DNA of 5,915 nucleotides from a bacterium (lineage in GTDB: Bacteria; AUK180), in the NCBI GenBank assembly GCA_021162505.1, contig JAGGYO010000231.1:1-5915 (forward strand). The letters run 5' to 3'. The notes under the pieces were generated by a model. It was not told the origin of the DNA. It was given only the letters and a program-made list of their open reading frames with translations, and ran no database searches. The position numbers were made by a program, and so were the translations under genes. Below are positions 5,506 to 5,915 of this stretch, piece after piece. Every line of letters starts with the position of its first letter. Within the stretch, counting starts at the first letter, position 1.

Positions 5506-5915
5506 ACAAGAAAGGAGCTGATAAACAGATTTTCAAAAAGTTATCAAAAAGCAGTAAAATCCCAAAAGGGAAGGATTTTAGACACCTTTGTGGCGGCTAG
5601 CGGGTACACAAGACATTATGCATCATATCTATTAAGGTATAATAATAAAACAATAAAACGGATAATAAATGGTAGATTAATTATATACAAGGTAAATGTA
5701 CACAAAAGGAAAAAAAGGCAAGGAAAGCGGATTTATGATGATGAAGTTTATAAAACATTAAAGAAATTATGGTATACGAGTTATTGTTTATGTGGGAAAT
5801 TGTTTAAGGCAGGAATTCCTGATTATCTTATATCACTTAAAAAGGACAATGATTTTATAATATCCGATGAAGTAAGGTCAAAATTATTAAAGATAAGTTC
5901 GCCTACAATAGACAG
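5488..5915 (+). CDS. Transposase N-terminal part (IS481/ISNCY-like, integrase core family), cut by window edge
   Basis: The frame is open from 5488 to the end, giving 142 complete codons of a protein that is normally about 400 or more residues. It would bind the ends of its insertion sequence and catalyse strand transfer. The visible part is the DNA-binding region: METRKELINRFSKSYQKAVKSQKGRILDTFVAASGYTRHYASYLLR (from 5500) is the helix-turn-helix domain of this family. A basic linker HKRKKRQGKR follows near 5701. Then IYDDEVYKTLKKLW and CGKLFKAGIPDYL, and EVRSKLLKISSPTID at the edge, match the segment that precedes the DDE integrase core in relatives. The catalytic acids are outside the window. 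The start at 5488 is chosen for its GGAGG six bases upstream; 5500, with GGAG six bases upstream, is a possible alternative. No frameshift or stop is seen in the visible part, so the copy may be intact. Confidence 0.85.
   Translation, partial: MELKMETRKELINRFSKSYQKAVKSQKGRILDTFVAASGYTRHYASYLLRYNNKTIKRIINGRLIIYKVNVHKRKKRQGKRIYDDEVYKTLKKLWYTSYCLCGKLFKAGIPDYLISLKKDNDFIISDEVRSKLLKISSPTID

Larger units (their letters stand above)
5400..5915 (+). mobile_element. Left part of an insertion sequence (IS481/ISNCY-like), right end outside window
   Basis: A DDE-type transposase gene runs off the right edge, so an insertion sequence begins somewhere between the promoter of the minus-strand gene (ending at 5381) and the transposase start at 5488; 5400 is an approximate boundary. 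The AT-rich leader contains a run of seven C (5417-5424 region) and CATC at 5397, 5407, 5429 and 5443, which might be transposase contacts. The terminal inverted repeat and target duplication cannot be identified without the other end. Confidence 0.55.

Overview
The window is AT-rich bacterial DNA (GC roughly 30% by eye). Coding is dense, with many ATA (Ile) and AGA (Arg) codons, sigma70-type promoters and one TTG start. The secreted protein and the surface-glycan glycosyltransferases would fit a Gram-negative-type organism, but nothing here fixes a phylum. A low-GC anaerobe from a poorly cultured lineage is only a guess. No rRNA, tRNA, CRISPR array or complete mobile element is visible.

Layout. 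(1) Positions 1-1904 hold the tail of a glycan-assembly operon: a family 2 glycosyltransferase cut by the left edge, joined by an ATGA overlap to a family 4 glycosyltransferase. Both probably build a cell-surface polysaccharide. (2) Positions 1921-4468 form a second transcription unit on the same strand: a monovalent cation/proton antiporter, a one-cysteine AhpE-like peroxiredoxin and SfsA. It is driven by a perfect consensus promoter (TTGACA, 17 bp, TATAAT) so close to the antiporter ATG that the mRNA should be leaderless. The peroxiredoxin has a strong Shine-Dalgarno site. sfsA starts with TTG two codons after the peroxiredoxin stop, in the same frame. (3) Positions 4469-4556 lie between convergent genes and contain a two-tier symmetric palindrome with an 18-bp perfect core. 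(4) Positions 4557-5345 on the minus strand encode an orphan protein with a signal peptide, unlike any family I recognise. Its promoter also sits directly against the start codon. (5) From about 5400 to the right edge lies the left part of an insertion sequence. It carries an IS481/ISNCY-like DDE transposase gene, open to the edge and therefore cut by the window. Its start region has tandem ATGGAG repeats and a small hairpin that could hide the ribosome binding site.

How the genes fit together. The two glycosyltransferases are clearly a pair. The antiporter, peroxiredoxin and SfsA are probably co-transcribed, but no shared pathway is established; ion/pH homeostasis plus peroxide defence is the only loose theme. 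I see no convincing new multi-gene system. The most notable signals are regulatory: two promoters placed for leaderless transcripts, the nested palindrome, and the structured leader of the transposase gene.
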